64,000 nucleotides of DNA from Flavobacterium rhamnosiphilum. Its GTDB lineage: Bacteria; Bacteroidota; Bacteroidia; Flavobacteriales; Flavobacteriaceae. Below, one piece after another: positions 46,948-55,204 of this stretch. Position 1 is the stretch's first letter. Each line of letters opens with the position of its first letter. Under the pieces are notes generated by a model. The model did not search any database, had not been told where the DNA came from, and saw nothing but the letters and a program-made list of their open reading frames with translations. The translations under genes were made by a program, and so were the position numbers. Location: contig NZ_SMLG01000013.1 of assembly GCF_004349195.1 (NCBI RefSeq), positions 53,238 to 117,237 of the forward strand, given 5' to 3'.

Positions 46948-47001
46948 TTTATAATCATACCCTTTCGGGGTTTTGAAGCCTGAAAAGGGTATCAAAACGA
47001 G

Positions 47002-47032
47002 AAAAGCCTATCATTTTGATAGGCTTTTTTTA
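47002..47032 (+). terminator. Terminator after the response regulator gene
   Basis: Perfect 11-bp stem AAAAGCCTATC/GATAGGCTTTT with an ATTTT loop and trailing T run. Confidence 0.9.
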
Positions 47033-47147
47033 TGCCATGTTTTCACGAAAAATACATAAGTCATTAATTGATGGTGCTTTATGTGTGGCTGTGATTTCTT
47101 GGAATGCATTTTGGCATAAGCGATGAAGAACATAAAAAATCATCCTT

Positions 47148-47429
47148 ATGAAAAATCAAGTCACTACGATTTACAAACAAGCAGAACGCTTTGCCGAAAT
47201 CACAAAAACGGCAATCATTAGTGGAAATATAAATCGGGCAAAAAAATGTTTGGCACTAGCGGAACGATTATTCGAAACAGGAAGCAACGAAACTAAGATT
47301 GCCATTTCGAATGTCTACGTTTTTTCGGTTTCCTCTTTTATGGAACTGCGTCATTGCAGTATTTCCAATCTGTTTCCAAAATCATTGAAGGCAGAATACA
47401 TCAAACAAATCAACGCTTCGGGAGTATAA
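47148..47429 (+). CDS. Small kdp-associated cytoplasmic protein
   Basis: 93 residues, no signal peptide or membrane segment, mostly helical (KQAERFAEITKTAIISGN, then AKKCLALAERLFETGSNETK). It has two conserved-looking cysteines (CLALA and HCSISNLFPKSL). Similar small proteins are, from memory, found at the head of kdp operons in Flavobacteria (DUF7674-like); this is not verified. Position as first gene of the kdp operon suggests it regulates or assists the pump. Mechanism unknown. Confidence 0.7.
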   Translation: MKNQVTTIYKQAERFAEITKTAIISGNINRAKKCLALAERLFETGSNETKIAISNVYVFSVSSFMELRHCSISNLFPKSLKAEYIKQINASGV

Positions 47430-47445
47430 ATCTAAATTCTAATAT

Positions 47446-47469
47446 GTCACCCTGAGCGCAGTCGAAGGG
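47446..47469. repeat. Half of a dispersed intergenic repeat
   Basis: GTCACCCTGAGCGCAGTCGAAGGG is a GC-rich island in AT-rich sequence. I recall it as a very common intergenic repeat in many bacteria, including Flavobacterium. No second arm is present here. Confidence 0.5.
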
Positions 47470-47494
47470 CTAAAATCTAAAACACCAATAATCT

Positions 47495-47581
47495 ATGTTA
47501 GTCACCATTCTTTTACTCGCTTTAGGAGCTTTGCTCTTTGCGATTTGTTTTAAATCCGTCGAATTCTTTGAAAAAATCTAA
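47495..47581 (+). CDS. 28-residue membrane peptide upstream of kdpF
   Basis: An ATG opens a 28-codon frame giving MLVTILLLALGALLFAIC, then FKSVEFFEKI. It is a single transmembrane helix with a charged C terminus. It ends 3 bases before the KdpF start and reads like a second KdpF-type mini-protein. In context it is likely translated, but its role is unknown. Confidence 0.6.
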   Translation: MLVTILLLALGALLFAICFKSVEFFEKI

Positions 47582-47584
47582 ATT

Positions 47585-47662
47585 ATGATCGCACTATTTC
47601 TTGTCGCACTTGCCGTTTTCGGCTATTTGGTTTATGTCTTAATCAAACCCGAAAAATTTTAA
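47585..47662 (+). CDS. kdpF: KdpF, small subunit of the Kdp potassium pump
   Basis: A 25-residue peptide (MIALFLVALAVFGYLVYVL then IKPEKF). The single helix ending in KPEKF is the KdpF signature. KdpF stabilises the KdpABC complex in the inner membrane. It lies just after the 28-residue peptide and about 150 bases before kdpA, with an inverted repeat between. Confidence 0.88.
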   Translation: MIALFLVALAVFGYLVYVLIKPEKF

Positions 47663-47674
47663 GCCCGAAAAATA

Positions 47675-47792
47675 GATTATTAGATGTTTAGAAAATTAAA
47701 CTATTAGTCCTGAAACTTTGGGATAGATCTTAAAGGTTCAATATATAATGTCCAAACATCTAATAATCTAATTTTCTAAACATCTAATAATC
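47675..47792. repeat. Perfect 24-bp inverted repeat between kdpF and kdpA
   Basis: 47675-47698 (GATTATTAGATGTTTAGAAA then ATTA) is an exact inverted copy of 47769-47792, around about 70 bases. Related pieces (CATCTAATAATC, CAATCTAA) repeat next to the right arm up to the kdpA start. In RNA this could form a long stem just ahead of the kdpA ribosome-binding region. Confidence 0.8.
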
Positions 47793-47815
47793 CAACAATC
47801 TAACAATCTAAAAAA

Positions 47816-49537
47816 ATGAATACAGAGTTATTTGGTGTCATCAGTATTTTTATCGTTTCGATAGTTTTAGCAATTCCTTTGGGAAGATATATTGCTAAAA
47901 TCTATTCAAACGATAAAACGTTACTTGACCCGATTTTCAATCCAATTGAAAAATTTATTTTTAAAATCAGTGGCATCAATGCAACTGAAGAAATGAACTG
48001 GAAGCAACATCTAAAAGCACTTTTGAGTGTAAATATGGTTTGGTTCTTTCTTTGCTTTTTTATTTTATTGTTTCAAGGTTCAATGCCTTTAAATCCAGAT
48101 AATAACCCATCTATGTCACCCGATTTGGCATTTAATACTGCCATTTCGTTTGTGGTAAATTGCAATTTACAGCATTATTCAGGTGAAAGTGGAGTTTCTT
48201 ATTTGTCGCAAATGTTTTTAATGTTCCTGCAATTTGTTTCTGCCGGTGTCGGAATGGCAGCAGCAGCAATGGTTTTTGCCGCCATGAGGGAGAGAACAAC
48301 CGATAAATTGGGGAATTTTTACAATTATTTTATCAAAAGTTGCACCCGTATTTTATTGCCACTTTCAGCTGTTGTAGCTGTGGCGCTGTTGTTTAACGGA
48401 ACACCAATGACATTTGAAGGAAAAGATGCCATAACTACTTTACAAGGAGATTCAGTAGAAGTTTCCCGTGGACCAGCAGCTGCATTTATTGCTATCAAGC
48501 ATATAGGAACCAATGGTGGTGGTTTTTTTGGAGCAAACTCTGCTCATCCTTTAGAGAATCCAACTTATTTTAGCAATGCGGTTGAATTGTGGGCACAATT
48601 GATTATCCCTTTTTCGATGATTTTTGCTTTGGGTTTTTATTTAAAGAAAAGAAAATTCTCGTACGTGATTTTTGGTGTAATGACCGTTGGTTTCTTGCTT
48701 TTAGTAATACCAACAGTTATCAGTGAACTCAACGGAAATCCAGCTATCGAAAGAATGGGAATTACCCAAGCTACGGGAGCCATGGAAGGCAAGGAAGTTC
48801 GTTTTGGTCCCGCCGTTACTGGGTTTTGGAGTATCGCCACAACGGTAATTTCTACAGGATCGGTTAATAGTATGCACGATAGTTCGATGCCTGTCTCTGG
48901 ATCTATGGAATTACTGGCCATGATGGTCAACGCATTTTATGGCGGTTGCGGAGTTGGTTTCTTGAACTTTTATATATTTATTATTCTCGCCGTTTTTATT
49001 TCGGGTTTAATGGTGGGTCGAACACCAGAATTTTTAGGGAAGAAAATTGAAGCCCGTGAAGTAAAAATTGCTGCCTTTATTGCAATTCTTCATCCATTAT
49101 TGATATTGTCAGGAACAGCTTTGGCTTCCTATTTTGCTGCGAATGATACGGCAATGGGTTATTGGTTTAGCGGAAACGCAACTGGTTGGCTCAACAATCC
49201 CGGTCATCACGGATTTACGGAAATGTTATATGAATATACTTCGAGTGCAGCCAATAATGGTTCTGGTTTTGAAGGTTTAGGGGACAACAATCCGTTTTGG
49301 AATATTACCACCGGAATTGTGTTGCTATTGAGTCGTTTCCTTCCTATTATCGGGCCATTGGCTATCGCAGGATTATTAGCCAATAAAAAATACATTCCAG
49401 AAAGTGCAGGAACTTTAAAAACAGATACTACCATTTTTGGAGTGATGGTTTTTGCAGTAATTGCAATTATAGCTGCTTTGTCTTTCTTTCCAGCACTGGC
49501 ACTTGGACCTTTAGCGGAGTACTTTACATTAAAATAA
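47816..49537 (+). CDS. kdpA: Potassium-transporting ATPase subunit A (KdpA)
   Basis: 573 residues, about ten membrane helices, the K+-selective channel-like subunit of the KdpFABC pump. Selectivity-loop regions are recognisable: NCNLQHYSGESGVSYLSQM (~105-123), IGTNGGGFFGANSAHPLENP (~225-244), YGGCGVGFLNFYIF and NNGSGFEGLGDNNPFWNITT (~478-497). Length is close to the usual ~560. It is followed after 8 bases by kdpB. Expression is expected under potassium limitation. Confidence 0.97.
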   Translation: MNTELFGVISIFIVSIVLAIPLGRYIAKIYSNDKTLLDPIFNPIEKFIFKISGINATEEMNWKQHLKALLSVNMVWFFLCFFILLFQGSMPLNPDNNPSMSPDLAFNTAISFVVNCNLQHYSGESGVSYLSQMFLMFLQFVSAGVGMAAAAMVFAAMRERTTDKLGNFYNYFIKSCTRILLPLSAVVAVALLFNGTPMTFEGKDAITTLQGDSVEVSRGPAAAFIAIKHIGTNGGGFFGANSAHPLENPTYFSNAVELWAQLIIPFSMIFALGFYLKKRKFSYVIFGVMTVGFLLLVIPTVISELNGNPAIERMGITQATGAMEGKEVRFGPAVTGFWSIATTVISTGSVNSMHDSSMPVSGSMELLAMMVNAFYGGCGVGFLNFYIFIILAVFISGLMVGRTPEFLGKKIEAREVKIAAFIAILHPLLILSGTALASYFAANDTAMGYWFSGNATGWLNNPGHHGFTEMLYEYTSSAANNGSGFEGLGDNNPFWNITTGIVLLLSRFLPIIGPLAIAGLLANKKYIPESAGTLKTDTTIFGVMVFAVIAIIAALSFFPALALGPLAEYFTLK

Positions 49538-49545
49538 TATAAAAA

Positions 49546-51579
49546 ATGACTAAAAATAAATCCAACTCATTATTTGAAAGTAAGCAAGTAAAAGATGCCT
49601 TAGTACAATCTTTTGTGAAGCTTAACCCGAAAATAATGTTCAAAAATCCGGTAATGTTTACCGTAGAAATCGGGACTGCCATTATGTTTGCTGTGTGTAT
49701 TGCCATTTTATTTGGCGCACAGGATCAAGGTAGTTTTATTTACAATTTCATCGTATTCTTAATTTTGTTAGCAACGCTTTTGTTTGCCAATTTTGCGGAA
49801 GCCATTGCGGAAGCTCGTGGAAAAGCTCAAGCGGACAGTTTAAGAAAAACACGTGAAGAAACTCCAGCAAGACAAGTTTTATCTAACGGTGAGATCAAAA
49901 ACATCAGTTCTTCAGAATTGAAAAAAGGAGATGTTTTTATTTGTGAAGCAGGCGATTTAATAGCCACCGATGGTGAAATTATCGAAGGTTTGGCAACGAT
50001 TGATGAAAGTGCTATTACTGGAGAAAGCGCTCCTGTAATTCGTGAATCTGGTGGTGATAAATCATCGGTTACTGGAGGCACAAAAGTATTGTCGGATAAA
50101 ATTAAAGTTATCGTGACTAACGAACCCGGCGAAAGCTTTCTGGATAAAATGATTGCTTTGGTAGAAGGAGCAAGCCGTCAGAAAACACCAAATGAAATTG
50201 CATTAACTATTTTGTTGGCAGCCTTTACTTTAATTTTCGTGATTGTTTGTGTGACGTTGAAACCGTTTGCGGATTATGCGAATGCGCCAATTACAATCGC
50301 AGCTTTCATTTCTCTTTTTGTATGTTTAATTCCAACAACTATTGGTGGTTTATTATCTGCTATTGGAATTGCAGGAATGGACAGAGCATTGCGTGCCAAT
50401 GTAATTACTAAATCAGGGAAAGCGGTAGAAACTGCTGGTGATATTGATGTATTGCTTTTGGATAAAACAGGAACAATCACTATTGGAAACAGAAAAGCAA
50501 CTAATTTTTATCCTGCAAAAGGAATTTCGCAAGAAGATTTCATCAAGTCAGCGGTGCTAAGTTCACTGGCAGATGATACTCCAGAAGGAAAAAGTATTGT
50601 AGAATTGGCTGGAATTGAAGTAGCTCAAAAATTATCTATTGAAGGGGCAACTTTAATCAAATTCACTGCCGAAACCAGAACCAGTGGAGTTGTTTTGAAA
50701 GACGGGACGAACATCAGAAAAGGTGCTCAAGATGCAGCAAAAAACATTGCGCTTCAGGCGGGAAATATTTTTCCGGAAGATATAGCCGAAAGAGTTATTG
50801 CTATTTCTTCAAAAGGAGGAACGCCTTTGGTAGTCATAAAAAACAACGAAGTTCAAGGAGTTATCGAATTACAGGATATCATCAAAACGGGAATGAAAGA
50901 ACGTTTTGACCGTTTGCGAAAAATGGGGGTCAAAACCGTGATGGTTACTGGAGATAATCCTTTGACAGCCAAATTTATTGCAGAAGCTGCCGGTGTGGAT
51001 GATTTTATTGCCGAAGCCAAACCTGAGGATAAAATGAATTACATCAAGAATGAGCAACAAAACGGTAAACTCGTGGCGATGATGGGTGATGGTACGAATG
51101 ATGCTCCCGCTCTTGCACAAGCCGATGTTGGTGTTGCTATGAACAGCGGAACGCAAGCTGCAAAAGAAGCTGGTAACATGGTCGATCTAGACAATGACCC
51201 AACCAAGTTAATTGAGATTATCGAAATTGGAAAACAATTGTTAATGACCAGAGGAACGCTTACCACGTTCTCGATTGCGAATGATGTTGCTAAATATTTT
51301 GCCATTGTTCCTGCGCTTTTCATTACGGCGATTCCAGCTCTCGAAGGTTTAAATATCATGCGTTTACACAGTCCGGAAAGTGCCATTTTATCGGCGGTGA
51401 TCTTTAATGCAATTATCATTCCGATATTGATTCCGCTGGCTCTAAGAGGTGTTGATTATAAACCAATCGGAGCAAGTGCCATCTTGAAACGAAACCTGTT
51501 GATTTATGGTTTGGGTGGGTTGATTGTTCCTTTTATCGGAATCAAATTAATCGATTTGATTGTGGCTTTATTTATGTAA
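49546..51579 (+). CDS. kdpB: Potassium-transporting ATPase subunit B (KdpB)
   Basis: 677 residues, P-type ATPase that hydrolyses ATP to drive K+ uptake. Motifs are intact: actuator loop [16 protein letters not shown], phosphorylation site DKTGTIT (Asp about 306), nucleotide-binding domain, [21 protein letters not shown] and the hinge [21 protein letters not shown]. The membrane region fits KdpB. It is followed by a 171-bp palindromic element before kdpC instead of the usual tight junction. Confidence 0.97.
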   Translation: MTKNKSNSLFESKQVKDALVQSFVKLNPKIMFKNPVMFTVEIGTAIMFAVCIAILFGAQDQGSFIYNFIVFLILLATLLFANFAEAIAEARGKAQADSLRKTREETPARQVLSNGEIKNISSSELKKGDVFICEAGDLIATDGEIIEGLATIDESAITGESAPVIRESGGDKSSVTGGTKVLSDKIKVIVTNEPGESFLDKMIALVEGASRQKTPNEIALTILLAAFTLIFVIVCVTLKPFADYANAPITIAAFISLFVCLIPTTIGGLLSAIGIAGMDRALRANVITKSGKAVETAGDIDVLLLDKTGTITIGNRKATNFYPAKGISQEDFIKSAVLSSLADDTPEGKSIVELAGIEVAQKLSIEGATLIKFTAETRTSGVVLKDGTNIRKGAQDAAKNIALQAGNIFPEDIAERVIAISSKGGTPLVVIKNNEVQGVIELQDIIKTGMKERFDRLRKMGVKTVMVTGDNPLTAKFIAEAAGVDDFIAEAKPEDKMNYIKNEQQNGKLVAMMGDGTNDAPALAQADVGVAMNSGTQAAKEAGNMVDLDNDPTKLIEIIEIGKQLLMTRGTLTTFSIANDVAKYFAIVPALFITAIPALEGLNIMRLHSPESAILSAVIFNAIIIPILIPLALRGVDYKPIGASAILKRNLLIYGLGGLIVPFIGIKLIDLIVALFM

Positions 51580-51580
51580 T

Positions 51581-51751
51581 CCTCACCCCAACCCTCTCCA
51601 AAGGAGAGGGAGCCGAAACTAAAAAATAGAGCTGTAAAAAATAAACGCTAAAAATTAACAAACGAAATAAAGAGTAAAAACTTCCGCATTTTCTCCCTCT
51701 CCTTTGCTTCGCCAGTTCGCTGTCGCTCGTGTGGAGAGGGCTGGGGTGAGG
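51581..51751. mobile_element. MITE-like palindromic element between kdpB and kdpC
   Basis: The ends CCTCACCCCAACCCTCTCC (51581-51599) and GGAGAGGGCTGGGGTGAGG (51733-51751) are inverted copies with one mismatch. Each end also folds on itself (CTCTCC..GGAGAG on the left; CCCTCTCC..GGAGAGGG on the right). The interior is AT-rich and codes for nothing. It begins 2 bases after the kdpB stop and ends 17 bases before kdpC. It resembles a non-autonomous transposable or REP-type element. Confidence 0.75.
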
Positions 51752-51767
51752 AAAAAAAACAAAAAAA

Positions 51768-52322
51768 ATGAAAAATATATTTTCAATATTAAAATTTACA
51801 CTATTTATAGTTGTACTCTTTGCCATCATCTATCCAATGGCGATTTTTGGAATTGCGCAGTTTGCTCCAAACAAAGGAAAAGGAGAAACCATTTCCGTTA
51901 ACGGAAAAGTGGTTGGGTATCAAAAAATTGGACAGAAATTCGATAAATCCAATTACTTTTGGGGACGACCTTCAGCGGTGGATTATAATGCGGCGGGAAG
52001 TGGAGGAAGCAACAAAGGACCAAGCAATGCGGATTATTTGGCTTTGGTTCAAAAAAGGATTGACACCTTTTTGATTGTGCATCCGTATTTGAAAAAAGGA
52101 GCCATTCCTTCAGATATGGTGACGGCTTCGGGGAGTGGTTTAGATCCGAATATTTCTCCGGAAGGGGCGCTGATTCAGGTGAAACGTGTGGCTACAGCAC
52201 GCAAATTATCGGAAGATAAAGTAAAAGCTTTGGTGGAAACCAAAATTAATAAACCATCATTAATCGGAACAGCAACTGTGAATGTTCTGGAGTTGAATGT
52301 GGCTTTGGATGCGTTGAAATAG
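51768..52322 (+). CDS. kdpC: Potassium-transporting ATPase subunit C (KdpC)
   Basis: 184 residues with one N-terminal membrane helix (~8-28) and a periplasm-facing domain. Family motifs: YFWGRPSAVDYNAAGSGGSN (~62-81), DMVTASGSGLDPNISPEGAL (~117-136) and VKRVATARKLSEDKV. It stabilises the KdpFAB complex. It starts 17 bases after the MITE-like element, so the element lies in the leader of this gene. The coding region is intact. Confidence 0.96.
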   Translation: MKNIFSILKFTLFIVVLFAIIYPMAIFGIAQFAPNKGKGETISVNGKVVGYQKIGQKFDKSNYFWGRPSAVDYNAAGSGGSNKGPSNADYLALVQKRIDTFLIVHPYLKKGAIPSDMVTASGSGLDPNISPEGALIQVKRVATARKLSEDKVKALVETKINKPSLIGTATVNVLELNVALDALK

Positions 52323-52330
52323 AAATAATA

Positions 52331-52492
52331 GCAATGGCAATATCAATTTCAATGGCAATGGCAATGTCAATATCAATGTCAATATCAATGTCAATAGCAA
52401 TGTCAATATCAATTTCAATGGCAATGTCAATAGTAATGGCAATATCAATGTCAATATCAATGTCAATATCAATATGAATAGTAATATCAATT
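52331..52492. repeat. Array of 27 hexamer repeats after kdpC
   Basis: From 52331 to 52492 the sequence is 27 consecutive hexamers of the form [G/T]CAAT[A/G/T], with a few point variants (GTAATG, TGAATA) and no insertion or deletion. TCAATA and TCAATG alternate in places. It starts 9 bases after the kdpC stop. The array has no stop codon in one minus-strand frame, but this results from the repeat itself. Confidence 0.92.
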
Positions 52493-52645
52493 TCAAACAA
52501 TAAGTGCTAAGAATTTAAAAAAAAGGTCTTTAAAAACGAAGATGCCCTAGCCCAGATAGCAGTGGAAATCCTTTTGTGTTCGCTTTTTTGCGAACACAAA
52601 ATATTGAAACGAATAGCTGGATTAGCTCCTAATAAAAATAATAAA

Positions 52646-53722
52646 ATGAAAAAAATAATAGTTACAGCTTTAATAGCTTTCGGATTTACAACAGTTAATG
52701 CTCAAGAAGAGTCAAAAAGTTCCTTCACGTTTTCGGGATATGTTGAGACCTATTATAGTTATGATTTTGGGAATCCAGATAATCATGTACGACCGGGATT
52801 TATTTATAGTCATAACAAGCATAATGAATTGAATCTGAATTTAGGTTTAGTAAAAGTGAATTATGTAAAGGATAATATTCGTGGAAACTTTGCACTTATG
52901 GCGGGAACCTATGCTGAATATAATTTGGCAGCGGAACAGGATTTATTGCAAAATGTGTATGAGGCAAACATTGGTGTAAAAATTTCCAAAAATCATAATC
53001 TATGGGTTGATGCGGGAATTATGCCCTCGCATATTGGTTTTGAAAGTGCGATTGGTAAAGATTGTATGACTTTGACCAGAAGTATTTTGGCGGACAATTC
53101 TCCGTATTATGAAACGGGAGTGAAAATTGGCTATACTTCAAAAAGCGAAAAATGGTATTTGGCTGCGATGTATTTGAACGGCTGGCAACGCATCCAGAAA
53201 GTTGAGGGCAATCAAACACCTGCTTTTGGAACACAAGTGACTTTCAAACCATCGTCTTCAATCGCATTGAATTGGAGTACTTACATTGGGAACGAACAAC
53301 CGGATAATGATAGAAAATGGCGTTATTTCAATAATTTTTACGGACAATTTAAAGTGACTGAAAAAACAAGCGTAATTGCTGGTTTTGATATAGGTTCGCA
53401 ACAATCAGTCCATAAAAGTGACAATTATGACATTTGGTTTTCTCCAATTTTGATGGCGCAATACAAACCGACTGCTAAAATTCAGCTGGCGGCAAGAGGC
53501 GAGTATTACCAAGATGAGAAAGGGGTAATTATCGCGACTGGAACTGAAAACGGATTTAAAACCTATGGTTTTTCGGCTAATTTTGATTATTTAGTTACTG
53601 AAAATTTAATGTTCAGAGTAGAAGCCAGAAATTTGAATAGTAAGGATGCGGTATTTTTGAAAGATAATTTGCCCAGTAATGAGAATTTATTTTTGACGAC
53701 TTCATTAGCGATTTCGTTTTAA
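52646..53722 (+). CDS. Outer-membrane beta-barrel porin (OmpL-like) of the kdp cluster
   Basis: 358 residues from the ATG at 52646; the frame is open upstream but the signal peptide begins here (ends TTVNAQE). The body consists of alternating beta strands with aromatic residues (SGYVETYYSYDFGNPDNH, GFIYSHNKHNELNLNLGLV) and ends in a strand finishing with Phe (LFLTTSLAISF). This is the pattern of bbp2/OmpL-type porins. A porin next to kdp may admit K+ or other ions through the outer membrane. Repeats on both sides (hexamers and heptamers) separate it from kdpC and kdpD. Confidence 0.82.
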   Translation: MKKIIVTALIAFGFTTVNAQEESKSSFTFSGYVETYYSYDFGNPDNHVRPGFIYSHNKHNELNLNLGLVKVNYVKDNIRGNFALMAGTYAEYNLAAEQDLLQNVYEANIGVKISKNHNLWVDAGIMPSHIGFESAIGKDCMTLTRSILADNSPYYETGVKIGYTSKSEKWYLAAMYLNGWQRIQKVEGNQTPAFGTQVTFKPSSSIALNWSTYIGNEQPDNDRKWRYFNNFYGQFKVTEKTSVIAGFDIGSQQSVHKSDNYDIWFSPILMAQYKPTAKIQLAARGEYYQDEKGVIIATGTENGFKTYGFSANFDYLVTENLMFRVEARNLNSKDAVFLKDNLPSNENLFLTTSLAISF

Positions 53723-53725
53723 TAG

Positions 53726-53809
53726 GCAATAAGCAATAGACAATAGACAATAGACAATAGGCAATTTGCAATAAGCAATATTCAATATGCATTAGTCAAT
53801 GATAATAGG
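53726..53809. repeat. Array of about 12 degenerate heptamers after the porin gene
   Basis: Units of seven bases close to ACAATAG run from 53726 (GCAATAA GCAATAG ACAATAG repeated) to 53809, becoming more degenerate. An inverted copy of part of it (17 bases, 53756-53772) lies at 53834-53850, so the RNA may fold back ahead of kdpD. Confidence 0.85.
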
Positions 53810-53874
53810 TAATTAGCTTGTGAGATTTTGTCAATTGCAAATTGCCTATTATCAATTGTCAATTCTATAAAGCA

Positions 53875-55008
53875 ATGACAATGGAACAAGAAAAAGAAAA
53901 TAACGTCAAGCACTTTCTGGATTTAATCCAAAAATCACGCAAAGGAAAGTTTAAAATCTACATTGGGATGAGTGCCGGTGTGGGCAAAACGTTTCGGATG
54001 CTGCAGGAAGCACATACTTTATTGAAAAAAGGTATTGATGTAAAAATTGGGTATATCGAAACGCATTTTCGCAAAGAAACTCATGAACTGTTAGAAGGTT
54101 TACCCGTTATTCCAAGACGTACGCTTTTCTATAAAGGCAAACAACTCGAGGAAATGGATGTGCAAGCCATTATCAATTTGCGTCCTGAAGTGGTTATTGT
54201 TGATGAATTGGCGCATACGAATATTGAGGGAAGCAAAAATGAGAAACGTTGGCAGGACGTTTTGGAGATTTTGGAAGCGGGAATTAATGTGATTTCGGCA
54301 GTGAATATCCAGCATATTGAAAGTTTGAATGAAGACGTAAAGCGTATTACCAATGTTGATGTTCAGGAGCGAGTTCCGGATAATGTACTGCGATTGGCCG
54401 ATGAGGTGGTGAATATTGATTTGACCTCGGAGGATTTGATTGCACGTTTGAAAGAAGGGAAAATTTATACCGCAGATAAAATTCAGACGGCTTTGAATAA
54501 CTTTTTTAAATCAGATCAAATTTTACAATTGCGGGAATTAGCGTTGAAAGAAGTTGCGGGTCAAGTGCTTAGAAAAGTAGAGAATGAAGTTCCGAAAAAT
54601 AGTGCTTTGCGACATGAAAAACTGTTGGCTTGCATTAGCAGCAATGATAAAACGGCTAAAATTGTAATTAGAAAAGCGGCTCGTTTGGCCAGTTATTACA
54701 ACTGTAATTGGTATGTTTTGTATGTGGAAACACCAAAAGAAAGCAGCGATAAAATTGCATTGGACAAGCAACGCCATTTAATCAATAATTTCAAATTAGC
54801 CACTCAACTTGGAGCAGAAGTGATTAAAATTCAAAATTCTAATATTACAGATGCCATGCTGAAAATTGTGGAACAAAAAAACATTACAACGGTTTGCATC
54901 GGAAAACCGCACTTCAATTTATTTAAAGTAATTTTGTCAACAACGATTTTCAGACGCTTATTGAATAGTCTTTCATTATCGAATGTTGATTTAGTGATTC
55001 TGTCGTAA
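53875..55008 (+). CDS. kdpD: KdpD N-terminal domain protein without kinase (KdpD + Usp)
   Basis: 377 residues from ATG 53875 (a second ATG follows at 53881). Residues ~25-235 are the KdpD sensor domain with Walker A GMSAGVGKTFRML and VVIVDELAHTN. Residues ~255-377 are a universal-stress-protein fold (LLACISSNDKTAKIVIRKAA, TVCIGKPHFNLFKVI). The four membrane helices and histidine kinase part of standard KdpD (~890 aa) are absent. A separate histidine kinase follows, so sensing and phosphorylation are split. In other bacteria this domain binds ATP and cyclic-di-AMP; whether this one does is unknown. Confidence 0.93.
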   Translation: MTMEQEKENNVKHFLDLIQKSRKGKFKIYIGMSAGVGKTFRMLQEAHTLLKKGIDVKIGYIETHFRKETHELLEGLPVIPRRTLFYKGKQLEEMDVQAIINLRPEVVIVDELAHTNIEGSKNEKRWQDVLEILEAGINVISAVNIQHIESLNEDVKRITNVDVQERVPDNVLRLADEVVNIDLTSEDLIARLKEGKIYTADKIQTALNNFFKSDQILQLRELALKEVAGQVLRKVENEVPKNSALRHEKLLACISSNDKTAKIVIRKAARLASYYNCNWYVLYVETPKESSDKIALDKQRHLINNFKLATQLGAEVIKIQNSNITDAMLKIVEQKNITTVCIGKPHFNLFKVILSTTIFRRLLNSLSLSNVDLVILS

Positions 55009-55177
55009 AAATAATATAGCCGCAGATTCGAAATTTTTTAAAATTTAGGATTGTGCTTATTAAGTAAAAAAATTAGCCACGAATTACACAAATTTTGCAC
55101 GAATTTTAATGTTTAATTTTAAAAAAAATCGTGCTAATTCGGGACAATTAAGTAACTAATTAAATAAAAGAGGATGA

Positions 55178-55202
55178 GATTGCTTCGTTCCTCGCAATGA
55201 CA
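55178..55202. repeat. Half of a dispersed GC-rich repeat
   Basis: GATTGCTTCGTTCCTCGCAA then TGACA lies right before the histidine kinase ATG. I recall it as a widespread bacterial intergenic repeat; only one arm is present. Confidence 0.5.
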
Positions 55203-55204
55203 AT

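Noticed and set aside
47099..47127. Possible sigma54 promoter ahead of the kdp operon (TTGGCAT followed by CGATGAAG; also GGAATGCATTTTGGC)
   Set aside because: One candidate lacks the C of the -12 GC and the other has the wrong spacing by one base. A sigma54 promoter is expected from the GAFTGA regulator, but neither sequence is good enough to annotate.
52246..52500. Minus-strand open frames encoding Ile-Asp or Leu-Thr-Leu repeats
   Set aside because: These are translations of the hexamer array after kdpC and carry no protein information.
53726..53809. Heptamer array as a CRISPR-like array
   Set aside because: Units are seven bases long, contiguous and without spacers; no cas genes are nearby.
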